From NCBI GenBank assembly GCA_021324795.1, contig JAJPIK010000044.1, positions 1-64,000 of the forward strand: 64,000 nucleotides of DNA. The letters run 5' to 3'. Positions 18,901 to 27,231 of the stretch are shown here, piece after piece. The notes under the pieces were generated by a model that did no database searches, was not told the origin of the DNA, and saw only the letters and a list, made by a program, of their open reading frames with translations. Every line of letters begins with the position of its first letter. Positions within the stretch are counted from its first letter, which is position 1. Made by a program: the position numbers and the translations under genes. This DNA is from Chloroflexota bacterium (GTDB lineage Bacteria > Chloroflexota > UBA6077 > FW602-bin22 > CADDYW01).

Positions 18901-19766
18901 AGGACGTGCCGGATCCTGACCAGCTCAAGAAAGCCATCGTTGCCTTTCAGAAAAGCTCGCCGGACCTCGTGTGCGTCCAGGCCAAGCTCAACTACTACAA
19001 TCAGGACCAGAATCTGCTCACGCGTTGGTTTACCGCCGAATATTCTCAGTGGTTCGACCTGTTCCTCCCGGGGCTAGACGCGACCGGGGCGCCGATTCCC
19101 TTGGGAGGTACCTCGAACCATTTCCGGACCGACCGTCTGCTCGAATTGAATGGCTGGGATCCCTACAACGTCACCGAGGACGCGGACCTGGGGGTCCGTC
19201 TGGTCAAGCTGGGTGGACGCACCGCGGTCATCGATTCGACGACCTACGAAGAAGCCAACTCACAACTGGGAAATTGGATCCGTCAGCGCTCGCGCTGGGT
19301 GAAGGGGTACGTCCTTACCTGGCTGGTCCACATGCGCCATCCGGTTCGCCTCTGGCGGGCGCTCGGGGCCGCCCGCTTCTTCGGTTTTCAACTGGTGGTT
19401 GGCGGCACATTCCTGGGAGTGCTCTTGAATCCGTTCTACTGGTTCCTAACCGCGGCATGGTTTCTCACCCACCTGGCGATTCTTCACGAACTCTTTCCCG
19501 CTATGGTCTATTATGTCGGAGCAGTTGGGCTCTACGTCGGCAACTTCGCCTTTACCTATCTGAATGCGCTGGGCTGTTTGCGCCGCGGCTATCACGGCCT
19601 CGTACGGTACGCATTGCTCAGTCCAATCTACTGGATGCTCATGAGCATCGCCGGCTGGAAGGGAGCGCTGCAGTTGATTTATAAGCCGTCCTACTGGGAA
19701 AAGACGACTCATGGGTTGTATCATGGCCCGGTCCCGCTCGCCGTGGATCATTGGGAGGGCGCTTGA
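15927..19766 (+). CDS. BcsA-like family 2 glycosyltransferase with N-terminal MshEN (c-di-GMP) domains
   Basis: About 1279 residues. The N-terminal 810 hold several MshE N-terminal-type modules. The best are RLGAYLVAAGHLGQAKLQSG at about 357, matching the cyclic-di-GMP consensus RLGxxLVxxGxLxxxxLxxxL, and YLGDFLIERGLITPDELERA at about 664 followed by LGFISDDQL. Two membrane helices (about 829-873) precede a processive GT-A domain: PVYTILVPLYREAAVIP, FDAEDVP (about 989), TEDADLG (about 1083) and the (Q/R)xxRW-type QRSRWVKGY (about 1120). More membrane helices follow. BcsA normally senses cyclic-di-GMP with a C-terminal PilZ domain, which is absent here. Start is uncertain: ATG 15927 right after GGGGGAGG, or TTG 15876. 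It likely polymerises and exports a beta-glycan. Confidence 0.82.
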   Translation: MVIRSLCRLTRETPGNAEIDPRVIRFVPEALAEELRIVPIGWSGEVVRLAVADWSSARAQQVEARLRRPVDAQIVGEHRWQIYRAMVYAPETVSSVLDAAARAICDRLLDGLTDELAVTACAAILMGLPWLRQVPHRPLLWSLLPKSLHRRRDLAPFAVVGDQLLIAVAGWLPSGERATIAACSGLSPRLVLAPVSEVAAAARAPGDVRRADTFPNLEALLKQKGLLSPIHQASAAELALRSGREFGEILLECGLIEPTTLLQIEAERQGIRALPPGSLRANSQIYLSPTLARARRWVPIERVHGRLVLAGPGPWDDSERRLAEVVLGDAIEPVLALASDLDRALAQWSPEVGMAKRLGAYLVAAGHLGQAKLQSGLFRQGDSGRLIGETLQSMGHLGRLDLLEGLSLQAGLPWLDLASVFPEAKAVHAVPESLGEELEVLGLIRDGAVLYLGTPSPLTPDLRERLDQAGISLVQEVLVEREALRARSDVDQTSDLTILDQGQRAFCRWLTETQGVQRGPALRVLAALSTGSSTDRALVSVLGWTEERAVEVLAKYRHLAVRSLWPEERHRRYFDPLGRFQEQRTLVDPVDVAAARLFNQEEPRRLSALPIAFSGETIVVAVADPLVDGLREEISQVLGRPFDLVVTRRSELEAAARRHLGQRYLGDFLIERGLITPDELERALDLARRTGVRLGCALRSLGFISDDQLTFYLAEQFQLPYFDLAGVQIDPSVAYLLPETWEREHGILPLSRSGDWLTVAITDPLDREGIAFVGRETGLQVEPVLATESELEAALEGLYREYYLTRSREELLSRSPDDSAVRVVTTPQKIAFAILGVLLVVGLAWHPLLTLQIVIGFGTTLNLIFFLYKFYLVYRAMTHTLEVDVSAEEIAALDESSLPVYTILVPLYREAAVIPVLIKAIARLDYPQTKLDVQLLLEEDDRETVEAARSADLPAHVRIVVVPDGKPKGKPKACNYGLLHARGEYVVIFDAEDVPDPDQLKKAIVAFQKSSPDLVCVQAKLNYYNQDQNLLTRWFTAEYSQWFDLFLPGLDATGAPIPLGGTSNHFRTDRLLELNGWDPYNVTEDADLGVRLVKLGGRTAVIDSTTYEEANSQLGNWIRQRSRWVKGYVLTWLVHMRHPVRLWRALGAARFFGFQLVVGGTFLGVLLNPFYWFLTAAWFLTHLAILHELFPAMVYYVGAVGLYVGNFAFTYLNALGCLRRGYHGLVRYALLSPIYWMLMSIAGWKGALQLIYKPSYWEKTTHGLYHGPVPLAVDHWEGA

Positions 19767-21385
19767 TGGCGACGCAAAACGTCACCCGTCCGGCAGGTGG
19801 GCGAAGTGCTGTGACGCCAGACCTGGCCGCGATCCGTCTCGGAAACTTGGCGGATGGTCAGCTTCTCATTGTTCTTTTCCTGGTGGTTTACGAGGTTACC
19901 GCCTACCTACTCACGATTCGGTTTGGCTTCTATTTTGGCGATGCGGTATCTCGTACTGCGCAAGCGACGATGGTGGTGGCGAGCCGGGATCCCCACCTGG
20001 GAGCGATTGGCCTCGTTTGGACACCGTTGCCGTCATTGCTTCAGTTGCCTTTGATTTGGGTCTTCGCTCGGTTGGCTTTGCCGCTTCAGTTCGCCGGGCC
20101 GGCCGTCACGGCGATTTTCGGAGCGCTTAACGTCAGTTTGGTTTACCAAATCGGTCAGGAGATGGGGGCCAGTGCTGACTTGCGCGTATTCGGTTCATTA
20201 ATCTACGCGATCCAGCCGATGGTCTGGCTCTACGCCAGCAATGGAATGAGCGAAGTTTTCTTCGCGACGTGCATCGCGCTACTCATCCTTTACCTCGTGC
20301 GCTGGCTGCATCAGCCAACGGTTGCCAACTTGGCAGGAGCGAGTCTGGCGCTTTCTGGAGCCTGGTGGACCCGTTACGAGGCGATTCCGATCGCCGCGGG
20401 ATTTGCCGTGGCCATTGCCCTGGTTGTGCTCGAGCGAAGCGGCGGAGTCGACCGTCTCGAAGGGATGCTCTTGAACGGACTGGCACCATTCGCTTACAGC
20501 GTTTTCCTCTGGCTCTTTTTCAACTGGCTGCTCGTCGGGAATCCGCTCTACTTCTGGAATGGGCCGTATTCGAATGTGACTCAAACGAGCATGCTACGAA
20601 GCTCAACCGGTCCCATGGCTGGCGTATATCATTCGTTCGCCGGTGCGCTTGCCTTTGACGGAGTACGAACGACCGCCATGTTCCTGGGTGTCTGGCCGAT
20701 CCTCTTCGGCTGCACCTGGCTCATTCTGCGACGACGTGACCTTGCTCTCCTCTGCTTGCTCGTTACCATGGTGTCATTGCAAGCGTTCTATCTCTACCAG
20801 CTCTACGCCGGCGAGTTATTCCCTTGGTATCGCTACTGGATCATGATCCCATTCTACGCGATTATCCTCGCGTTCTACCTGCGCGGTCATCCCCGATGTC
20901 CGTGTCTGCTGCGCCGTGATTGGGTAATCCGAGGACTATTCGCCGTCTCTTGGCTGGTCTCGGTCGCCAGCATGTTCGCACCGAGTATCGCGGTGAACGA
21001 ATATCCGTACTTGCTTCAGCTTACCGGTCGCGCGATGGCGGCCCAGATCGGGGTGTCTTTGGCCGACGATCGGATCGTCGCCGACTACGTGTCCTCCTTA
21101 CCCGCTGGATTGATTCTGATGGATAGTAGTGCAGGTGAGCGCATCTTTCTGCTGGCGAAGAATCACACCCGTTTTGTCCTGACGACCGATCGCGATTACG
21201 AGCAGATTCTGAACGATCCTACCCGCTACGTGCGTTACGTGTTGGTTGCCCGTCCGGGGACGGTCGAATACGATACTGTCCTTAATCGTTACCCCACGCT
21301 CTACGATCAAGGCATGAGCTGGGCCAGGTTACTCAAGACATTCCCGGGACCAGCCGGCTGGAAGCTGTACGAGGTGACCGGGTAA
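19766..21385 (+). CDS. Multi-pass GT-C-type glycosyltransferase-like membrane protein
   Basis: A 539-residue polytopic protein with about ten to twelve membrane helices. The first external loop carries FGDAVSRTAQA, an acidic plus Arg arrangement like the catalytic loop of GT-C enzymes (GT39/ArnT/PMT types). The final 130 residues form a soluble C-terminal domain (RDYEQILNDPTRYVRYVLVARP). GT-C enzymes use polyprenyl-phosphate sugars as donors on the outside of the membrane, so it could decorate the glycan made by the preceding synthase. The ATG overlaps the stop of that gene by one base. Family assignment rests on topology and the loop motif only. Confidence 0.65.
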   Translation: MATQNVTRPAGGRSAVTPDLAAIRLGNLADGQLLIVLFLVVYEVTAYLLTIRFGFYFGDAVSRTAQATMVVASRDPHLGAIGLVWTPLPSLLQLPLIWVFARLALPLQFAGPAVTAIFGALNVSLVYQIGQEMGASADLRVFGSLIYAIQPMVWLYASNGMSEVFFATCIALLILYLVRWLHQPTVANLAGASLALSGAWWTRYEAIPIAAGFAVAIALVVLERSGGVDRLEGMLLNGLAPFAYSVFLWLFFNWLLVGNPLYFWNGPYSNVTQTSMLRSSTGPMAGVYHSFAGALAFDGVRTTAMFLGVWPILFGCTWLILRRRDLALLCLLVTMVSLQAFYLYQLYAGELFPWYRYWIMIPFYAIILAFYLRGHPRCPCLLRRDWVIRGLFAVSWLVSVASMFAPSIAVNEYPYLLQLTGRAMAAQIGVSLADDRIVADYVSSLPAGLILMDSSAGERIFLLAKNHTRFVLTTDRDYEQILNDPTRYVRYVLVARPGTVEYDTVLNRYPTLYDQGMSWARLLKTFPGPAGWKLYEVTG

Positions 21386-21423
21386 ATAATGGGTGAGAGA
21401 GGTCTGAACGTGGAGGGAGCTTC

Positions 21424-23523
21424 GTGCGGCAGGGCGTAGCCTGGCTGCTGGCCCTGATCATCTTCCTCGCTATGCCGTTTGCTAAGCCATCAGGGCATTC
21501 GGTTGTCTTCGCTGCTGGTAGCACAACCGAGGTCACCCTCTCCGACGTGGGCGCCGGGGATCTCGTGTTCCAGCGTGGCTATTCGAGCACTGACGTCTGG
21601 CTGCCGGGGCCGGGGCCGGTCACTGTGACCGGTGGTATTTTCGAGCTCCGTTTCGATCACGTTGAACATCTCAATGCACAAGTTTCGAGCATGCTCGTCG
21701 CGCTCAATGGTCACCTCCTGAAGACAATCTTGCTGGGTGATGATAACAGCCGGGGAGCGATGATCTCGCTGGATCTGCCGGTCGAGGACCTGAATCCTGA
21801 CGTCAATCATTTCCTTTTCAACGTCTGGATGACGAGGACGACGGATCTCTGTGCCGGGGCCGATGATCAGTCGCTCTGGCTAACTGTTTCGTCAAAGAGT
21901 CGTCTTATCTATCAAACGGGTAGCCCACAGCAGATGAACTTTGACCTGAAGGATCTCCCCACGCCGTTTGTCGCGCCCTGGTTGCCCCAACCAAGTATGA
22001 TCCAGATGGCGGTGCCCAATGATAGCGATCCCTCGGTGTTGAGTGGGGCGCTGACCCTGGCTGGTGAGCTAGGCCAGATGTCGGGTGGACGGCCGGAGGA
22101 TCTCGAGATCGTCAACCTTGACCAGCTCGCGAGCAGCACTGCTAACGTCATTGTGGTTGGGCTACCCAGGGATCTCCAAGCGATCGCGCGGGTGACCGAC
22201 GATTGGGCCGATCACCTGACACGCAATGGCTGGGAAGCAAAGGACAGTGGGCAGTCGCTGCCGGCCGGGACCGGACTGATCGCTTTGGCCCCTTCGCCGT
22301 GGCAAGCCGGCAAAGCGCTGCTGGTTGTCAGTGGCAGCGATGCCGTTGGTTTGGCGAAGGCAATCGGTGTGCTTGGCACATCGGAAGGACGGGCAACCCT
22401 CACCGGAAATCTCGCGGTGATTGACAATTTCGTACCGGCCGGTGCCGAGCAATCGAACGGTAGTGTGAGTAGCTTCGCCGGGCTAGGCATGGCCGATGAG
22501 CAAGTCTCTGGTATTGGTAATCACGGCGTCGACGTACGCATTCCGTTGAATAGTCGCGACGTGGCGGGGCAGACGGTGATTCACCTGCACATGCTCGCCT
22601 CCCCTCTGCTCGACGGTGATCGTTCGTCGGTAACGGTTACGTTCAACGGTAAGACATTGACTGCCGAGCGCTTGCCAACTAATAACCCCAATCAGATTGA
22701 CATCGCGGTCATCGTGCCACCGGGGGGCGTGCGAACCGGATTCAATACCCTCGGCTTGACCTTCTCGTTGTACCTGCCCCACATGACTGCTTGTGGTGCA
22801 ATCCCCCAGGAACAAGCCTGGGCAACCGTGCTCGCGAGTAGTTCGATCGCGACGGTGCAAGGTGCGCTCAGTCACTCCTTCGATCTGTCGGCTTTGCCTT
22901 ATCCATTCGTCGGTGGAACGACGCCTACCTTGTTCGTTCTGCCGGATGATTCAACTCAATGGTCAACACCCCTGCAACTCGCCTATACGGTTGGTCGGAG
23001 CACCCGACAGCCCTTGAACTGGGTCGGGGTGACCGCCAGCCGGTTCTCCCCTGATCAGGCTTTGGATCACGAAGTCGTCTTGTACGGGACACCGCAGAGC
23101 AATCGCTGGATCGACGAGGTGGTCCCTCATTTGCCTGTCGGATTGGGGGCGCTTGGACGGCGCAGCGTCAGCGTGAGGGGAGTGAACTCGACCCAGGTGA
23201 CCGCGACCGGTCGCTGGGGCGTCGTCGAGATTACCGAGTCACCCTGGGCGAGTTCACAGGCTTTACTCCTGGTCGCCGGCTCGGACGCCACGGCGGCGGA
23301 TTGGGCGGCGGCGGTAGCGGGGCAAGGTGGGCTCAGCGGCCCTTCGGTCGCGGTGACCGGCCCGACGGCGGCGGTACCAATCCGGGCAAGCAACATGGCC
23401 GAGATGAGCGCTGCGTCGCCGAACATGCTGCGCCTCGCTTTGCTGGGCGCGTTCCCTCAGGTGCTGCTCACTTTGCTGGCTCTAGGTTGGCGCATCTGGG
23501 TGCGTTCGAGGCAAGCACCGTGA
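21424..23523 (+). CDS. BcsB-like cellulose synthase accessory protein
   Basis: About 699 residues with a signal peptide (residues 1-30), a long extracellular region with two repeated jelly-roll/flavodoxin-like halves typical of the BcsB family (VELRFDHVEHL-like strands, MQMAVPNDSDP, NVIVVGLPRDLQAIARV, then LFVLPDDSTQW and VVLYGTPQSNRWIDE), and a single C-terminal membrane helix followed by basic residues (LRLALLGAFPQVLLTLLALGW). In bacterial cellulose synthase BcsB pairs with BcsA and guides the polymer out. GTG start at 21424 with GGAGGGAGC before it. It overlaps the next gene by GTGA. Its presence is the best evidence that the neighbouring GT2 is a BcsA-type synthase. Confidence 0.8.
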   Translation: MRQGVAWLLALIIFLAMPFAKPSGHSVVFAAGSTTEVTLSDVGAGDLVFQRGYSSTDVWLPGPGPVTVTGGIFELRFDHVEHLNAQVSSMLVALNGHLLKTILLGDDNSRGAMISLDLPVEDLNPDVNHFLFNVWMTRTTDLCAGADDQSLWLTVSSKSRLIYQTGSPQQMNFDLKDLPTPFVAPWLPQPSMIQMAVPNDSDPSVLSGALTLAGELGQMSGGRPEDLEIVNLDQLASSTANVIVVGLPRDLQAIARVTDDWADHLTRNGWEAKDSGQSLPAGTGLIALAPSPWQAGKALLVVSGSDAVGLAKAIGVLGTSEGRATLTGNLAVIDNFVPAGAEQSNGSVSSFAGLGMADEQVSGIGNHGVDVRIPLNSRDVAGQTVIHLHMLASPLLDGDRSSVTVTFNGKTLTAERLPTNNPNQIDIAVIVPPGGVRTGFNTLGLTFSLYLPHMTACGAIPQEQAWATVLASSSIATVQGALSHSFDLSALPYPFVGGTTPTLFVLPDDSTQWSTPLQLAYTVGRSTRQPLNWVGVTASRFSPDQALDHEVVLYGTPQSNRWIDEVVPHLPVGLGALGRRSVSVRGVNSTQVTATGRWGVVEITESPWASSQALLLVAGSDATAADWAAAVAGQGGLSGPSVAVTGPTAAVPIRASNMAEMSAASPNMLRLALLGAFPQVLLTLLALGWRIWVRSRQAP

Positions 23524-24401
23524 GAGAACGGGTGCGTCGTGCCAATGGCCTGGAGATTCTCATTGGCTTCACCGCTGGCCTCCTCTTGCTCGCGGTCGGG
23601 AGTCTTTCTCTCTGGACGCCCTCTCCTTTGCCAGTCTGGACGGCAGCAGCCCTCTGGCTGGTCGTGGTTGGCGCACTACTTGGCTGGAACTGGCGCCTCC
23701 AGCTCATTCTCTGTATTGGGCTGACACTCGGGTTAACCGCCGGCTGGATTTCACTGGTCCGGAATGATCTAGTACCACCCGCCAGGTTGCAGGACGACGT
23801 TGCCTATGTCTGCGTCACGCTTGTCGTGATGATCCTGGCAAGCATCCTCGTCCGGCAGGCGAAGCAGCTCTGGGAAGCGGCGGAAGCAGATCTCCAGCGG
23901 CAGGTGGCACTGCTCAGCGAGATGACCGTACTGGATCCGGATACAGGTCTCTATAAACTCGACAAAGGCTTGGAAGTCTTGCGTCGAGAGATTCAGCGGC
24001 TCCGCCGAAATAATTTGCCGCTTACCGTGGTGCGCATGCGTCCGCGTGAGCCATCCTTGCTCGATCACTGGCGAACCGCAGTACGCTTGATCCCGCCAAC
24101 CCTGCGGACGATCGACGTCGTGATCGGCGCGAGCGATTGGGAGGTCGGGTTGATTCTGCCCGAAACGGATCTCGAAGGCGCTGAAACCGTCGTCGACCGA
24201 ACCAGGCATCAGCTCGAAGATGCTCTGAATCTCGACGTCCACACTGGGATGGCGATGTTCCCTTTCGACGCCGTGACCGCCGATGGACTCTGGCAGGAGG
24301 CGGGCTACGCTCTTGACCTGGCCCTGGAAGCGCACATTCCCGTCGTCAGCCGGCGCCTCATGGGGAGCGAGGCACCGATCAAGGATCAGATTTCTTCCTA
24401 G
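23520..24401 (+). CDS. Membrane protein with degenerate GGDEF domain
   Basis: A 293-residue protein with three or four membrane helices (residues about 10-115), a short coiled coil (LWEAAEADLQRQVALLSEMT) and a GGDEF-fold domain opening with VLDPDTGLYKLDKGLEVL. The catalytic GGDEF loop is replaced by ASDWEVGLILPETD, so diguanylate cyclase activity is not expected; it may bind nucleotide or act as a scaffold. The GTG start at 23520 overlaps the BcsB-like stop, so it belongs to the cluster. A longer in-frame extension upstream to 23301 only shadows the BcsB gene. Confidence 0.7.
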   Translation: MRERVRRANGLEILIGFTAGLLLLAVGSLSLWTPSPLPVWTAAALWLVVVGALLGWNWRLQLILCIGLTLGLTAGWISLVRNDLVPPARLQDDVAYVCVTLVVMILASILVRQAKQLWEAAEADLQRQVALLSEMTVLDPDTGLYKLDKGLEVLRREIQRLRRNNLPLTVVRMRPREPSLLDHWRTAVRLIPPTLRTIDVVIGASDWEVGLILPETDLEGAETVVDRTRHQLEDALNLDVHTGMAMFPFDAVTADGLWQEAGYALDLALEAHIPVVSRRLMGSEAPIKDQISS

Positions 24402-24483
24402 CCATGGCGAAACGCCGTCTCGTTGACGTATGATTGACCTCGGACGTTTACGACGGTTGGAGACGGCCGTCACTTGAGGAAGT

Positions 24484-26307
24484 ATGGCGATTCGTGGACT
24501 TGATCCGGCCGTGATTCAGAAGATCGCGGCTGGTGAAGTGATCGAGCGGCCGGCGTCCGCGGTGAAAGAGCTAGTCGAGAACGCACTCGATGCCAACGCC
24601 CGGTTGGTCCAGGTTGAAGTTCGCGCCGGGGGACTGGGGCTGATTCGGGTCGTCGACGACGGTCAGGGCATTCCGTCCGCGGAGGTGGACCTGGCTTTTG
24701 CGCCCCACGCCACGAGTAAGCTCAGTCGCGTCGAAGACCTGGCAGAGATTCAAACCCTTGGCTTTCGGGGCGAAGCACTGGCTAGCATCGCAGCAGTGTC
24801 ACAGATCATCTGCCACACCCATTATGCTGGCGAAGAGCTTGGAGTAGCGCTGACACTGGAAGCCGGGCAGGTCGTCGAGCGTAAGCCCTGGGCCGGACCG
24901 ATTGGGACGAGCATCCTCGTCCGCAATCTTTTTTTCAATGTGCCGGTGCGTTTGAAGTTCCTTCGATCGGCGAGCAGCGAGGCGGGGCAGATTGGTCATG
25001 TCATGGAACAATTCGCGCTTGGCCATCCCGGTGTCTGCTTTCGATTCCTGAATGAAGACCGCCGGGTGCTCGAGACGCCAGGCTCTGGTGAGCTGCGCGA
25101 CGCGGTACGTCAGGTTTACGGCTCGGCGATCGCCGATGCGATGATTGCGGTCGATGCGACTTCGGAAACGGCTCAGGTGCAAATTCGTGGACTGATCAGT
25201 CGGCCGGATCAAACCCGGGCAACCCGGACGGGTCTTTCGTTTTTTGTGAATCGTCGACGGATCAATAATCCATCGCTCAGTTATGCCGTCGAGGAAGCGT
25301 ACCAGCCTGAGCTATCGGCCGGGCGCCATCCGATCGTCGTGTTACATCTGGAGCTACCACCGGGAACGGTCGACTGCAACGTTCATCCGACCAAGGCGGA
25401 AGTGCGACTGGCGAACGACCGAGCTGTACACTCGGCAGTGTATAAAGCGGTGCGGGATGCCTTACTCGAAGTCGCACCATTGCCTTCTGTCGGGGCACTG
25501 CGGACTCCCTCGGCCTGGCCGTCGGGCGACGATTGGTTCGAGACAGCGCTTGCCGTTCCGCCTCCGGCCCCATCTGCTGTGCCGATCGTTTTCGGCCAGC
25601 ACGACTTGTCACCGCCCGGACCGTCGGCCGCGGCACCCGGCGCTGGCGTCACTTCGTCAGCCGTAGGTCCGATCCTCGCACGTAGCCAGCGGGCCGAGTC
25701 ACCGATCGATCAGACCGGTCAAGAGGGGCCATTTCGGCCAACGCTGCTCCGGGCAGTGGGGCAAGTGCAGAATACGTACATTGTTGCCGAGGGACCGAGC
25801 GGAGTTTACTTCATCGATCAACATACCGCCCATGAGCGAGTGCTTTACGAAGAGATCCTTGCCCTGCGTCAGCGGCCGGGTGCGCCTGCTCAAGCGCTGC
25901 TTACCCCGGTCGTCGTCCGGCTAAACGCCAAGCAACGTGGCATCCTGGCTGAGCGTGGCGAGTCGCTTCGCCAGCTCGGCTTTGAATTCGAAGAGTTTGG
26001 CCCGGATGCCTTCGTGCTGCGCGCGGTTCCTCCGACGCTGACACGCGCCGATCTCGATCAGATCCTCCGCGACGCCGCCGACGCGTTGACCGGCGACGCC
26101 GACGCGCCCGATGGGAGCGATCGTTTGGTCGCAACGCTCGCCTGTCACAGCGCGGTGCGCGCAGGTGATCCCCTCACCCCCGAGGAAATCGCCGTTCTGC
26201 TTGCCAAGCTGGAGCAGACCGACGTAAACCGTTACTGCCCGCACGGCCGTCCGGTCGTCGTTCATCTACCTACCGCCCAGCTCGAGCGAGATTTCAAGCG
26301 GCGCTAG
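24484..26307 (+). CDS. mutL: DNA mismatch repair protein MutL (endonuclease type)
   Basis: A 607-residue MutL. The GHKL ATPase domain shows IAAGEVIERPASAVKELVEN, DDGQGI, THHATSK-like APHATSKL and GFRGEALASI. After a Pro/Ala-rich linker (about 355-415) the dimerisation domain starts at AVGQVQNTYIVAEG. It holds DQHTAHERVLYEE, fitting the DQHAx2Ex4E metal-binding endonuclease motif with Thr for Ala, plus ACHSAVRAGD and CPHGRPVV. It therefore should nick DNA itself, as in organisms without MutH. Starts ATG 24484, about 80 bases after the GGDEF-like gene. Confidence 0.95.
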   Translation: MAIRGLDPAVIQKIAAGEVIERPASAVKELVENALDANARLVQVEVRAGGLGLIRVVDDGQGIPSAEVDLAFAPHATSKLSRVEDLAEIQTLGFRGEALASIAAVSQIICHTHYAGEELGVALTLEAGQVVERKPWAGPIGTSILVRNLFFNVPVRLKFLRSASSEAGQIGHVMEQFALGHPGVCFRFLNEDRRVLETPGSGELRDAVRQVYGSAIADAMIAVDATSETAQVQIRGLISRPDQTRATRTGLSFFVNRRRINNPSLSYAVEEAYQPELSAGRHPIVVLHLELPPGTVDCNVHPTKAEVRLANDRAVHSAVYKAVRDALLEVAPLPSVGALRTPSAWPSGDDWFETALAVPPPAPSAVPIVFGQHDLSPPGPSAAAPGAGVTSSAVGPILARSQRAESPIDQTGQEGPFRPTLLRAVGQVQNTYIVAEGPSGVYFIDQHTAHERVLYEEILALRQRPGAPAQALLTPVVVRLNAKQRGILAERGESLRQLGFEFEEFGPDAFVLRAVPPTLTRADLDQILRDAADALTGDADAPDGSDRLVATLACHSAVRAGDPLTPEEIAVLLAKLEQTDVNRYCPHGRPVVVHLPTAQLERDFKRR

Positions 26308-26343
26308 AAACTTATTCCACGCGGTGAGGCAACTCCGGACACC

Positions 26344-26373
26344 GAGTCTCTGTCGAATGAGTCTCTGTCGAAT
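26344..26373. repeat. Tandem 15-bp duplication
   Basis: GAGTCTCTGTCGAAT occurs twice back to back between the convergent mutL and BON genes. No terminator-like hairpin was seen in this gap. Confidence 0.8.
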
Positions 26374-26383
26374 GAGCTACCCG

Positions 26384-27049
26384 TTAAAACGAAACTCCTA
26401 ACTCATTCACGACATTGAGCACGCCCGCTACGCCCCAGGCGTCATTCGCGGCCTGCTGGACCTGGTAGTAGGTTGGCACGGTGCCGCGGAGATAGACCGT
26501 TCCATTGACCACGCTGAGGTTGATATTCGTGGCGTCGATCGCCGGATCACTGGCCAATGCCTGGCGAACGTCGGCTTCGATGTCGGCATCGCTGCGCGTG
26601 TAAGGCGGAACGACAGTGATGTTATTCACTACGTCGACCACACCGGGGGCTCTCCACGCGTCGTCTGCCGCGTCCGACTTCTCAGCATAGCTACCAACGG
26701 TACCAGTCAAAGTCACCACGCCATTGACGACCGAGACATTGATCTGACCCGGATTGGCAATACGAACGTCGCGCGCGAGGTTCGCGCGCACCGTGTTGGC
26801 AATCTCCTGATCGGTCCAGGGGGCGACGAGAGTTACGACCAGGTCGTTAGTAACGTCGCGCACACCCTTGAGGCGCTGGGCATCCTCACCTGCGATGATT
26901 TTCTGAAAGTAGGTGGGGACGGTGCCATACAGGTGCACAATGCCATTGTTGACGTCGACGGTAATGTTGGTCGAGTCAATTCGCACGTCGTGGCGGATTT
27001 CGTCGAGAACGTTTTGCCGGACCTGGGTATCGCTATACGTCGTCGCCAT
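26384..27049 (-). CDS. Triple BON-domain protein
   Basis: A 221-residue protein with three consecutive BON domains of about 70 residues each, marked by [30 protein letters not shown] and [17 protein letters not shown], each preceded by a helix with IR/VRxxLAxD-type residues. There is no signal peptide or LysM domain, so it appears cytoplasmic, unlike OsmY or Kbp. BON domains bind phospholipid or K+ in known cases. ATG 27049 ([10 protein letters not shown]) is preferred; a GTG at 27058 lies only two bases after AAGGAG. It is transcribed alone, convergent with mutL. Confidence 0.85.
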   Translation of the reverse strand: MATTYSDTQVRQNVLDEIRHDVRIDSTNITVDVNNGIVHLYGTVPTYFQKIIAGEDAQRLKGVRDVTNDLVVTLVAPWTDQEIANTVRANLARDVRIANPGQINVSVVNGVVTLTGTVGSYAEKSDAADDAWRAPGVVDVVNNITVVPPYTRSDADIEADVRQALASDPAIDATNINLSVVNGTVYLRGTVPTYYQVQQAANDAWGVAGVLNVVNELGVSF

Positions 27050-27231
27050 GTCCTTCACTTCTCCTTAGACAACAAGTTGTGGGAATGGCGCCCGGAGCAA
27101 CTTCCATGCCAGTGATGAAAGACGGTTGCTTGTCAGTTGGGCCTCTTCTGGCGATAAGCTGTGTTAAAATTGGGCAAGCATGGCTCCATCAAGGGCTAAA
27201 GACTATCTGGGGGACCAGGAGGACAATAAGG

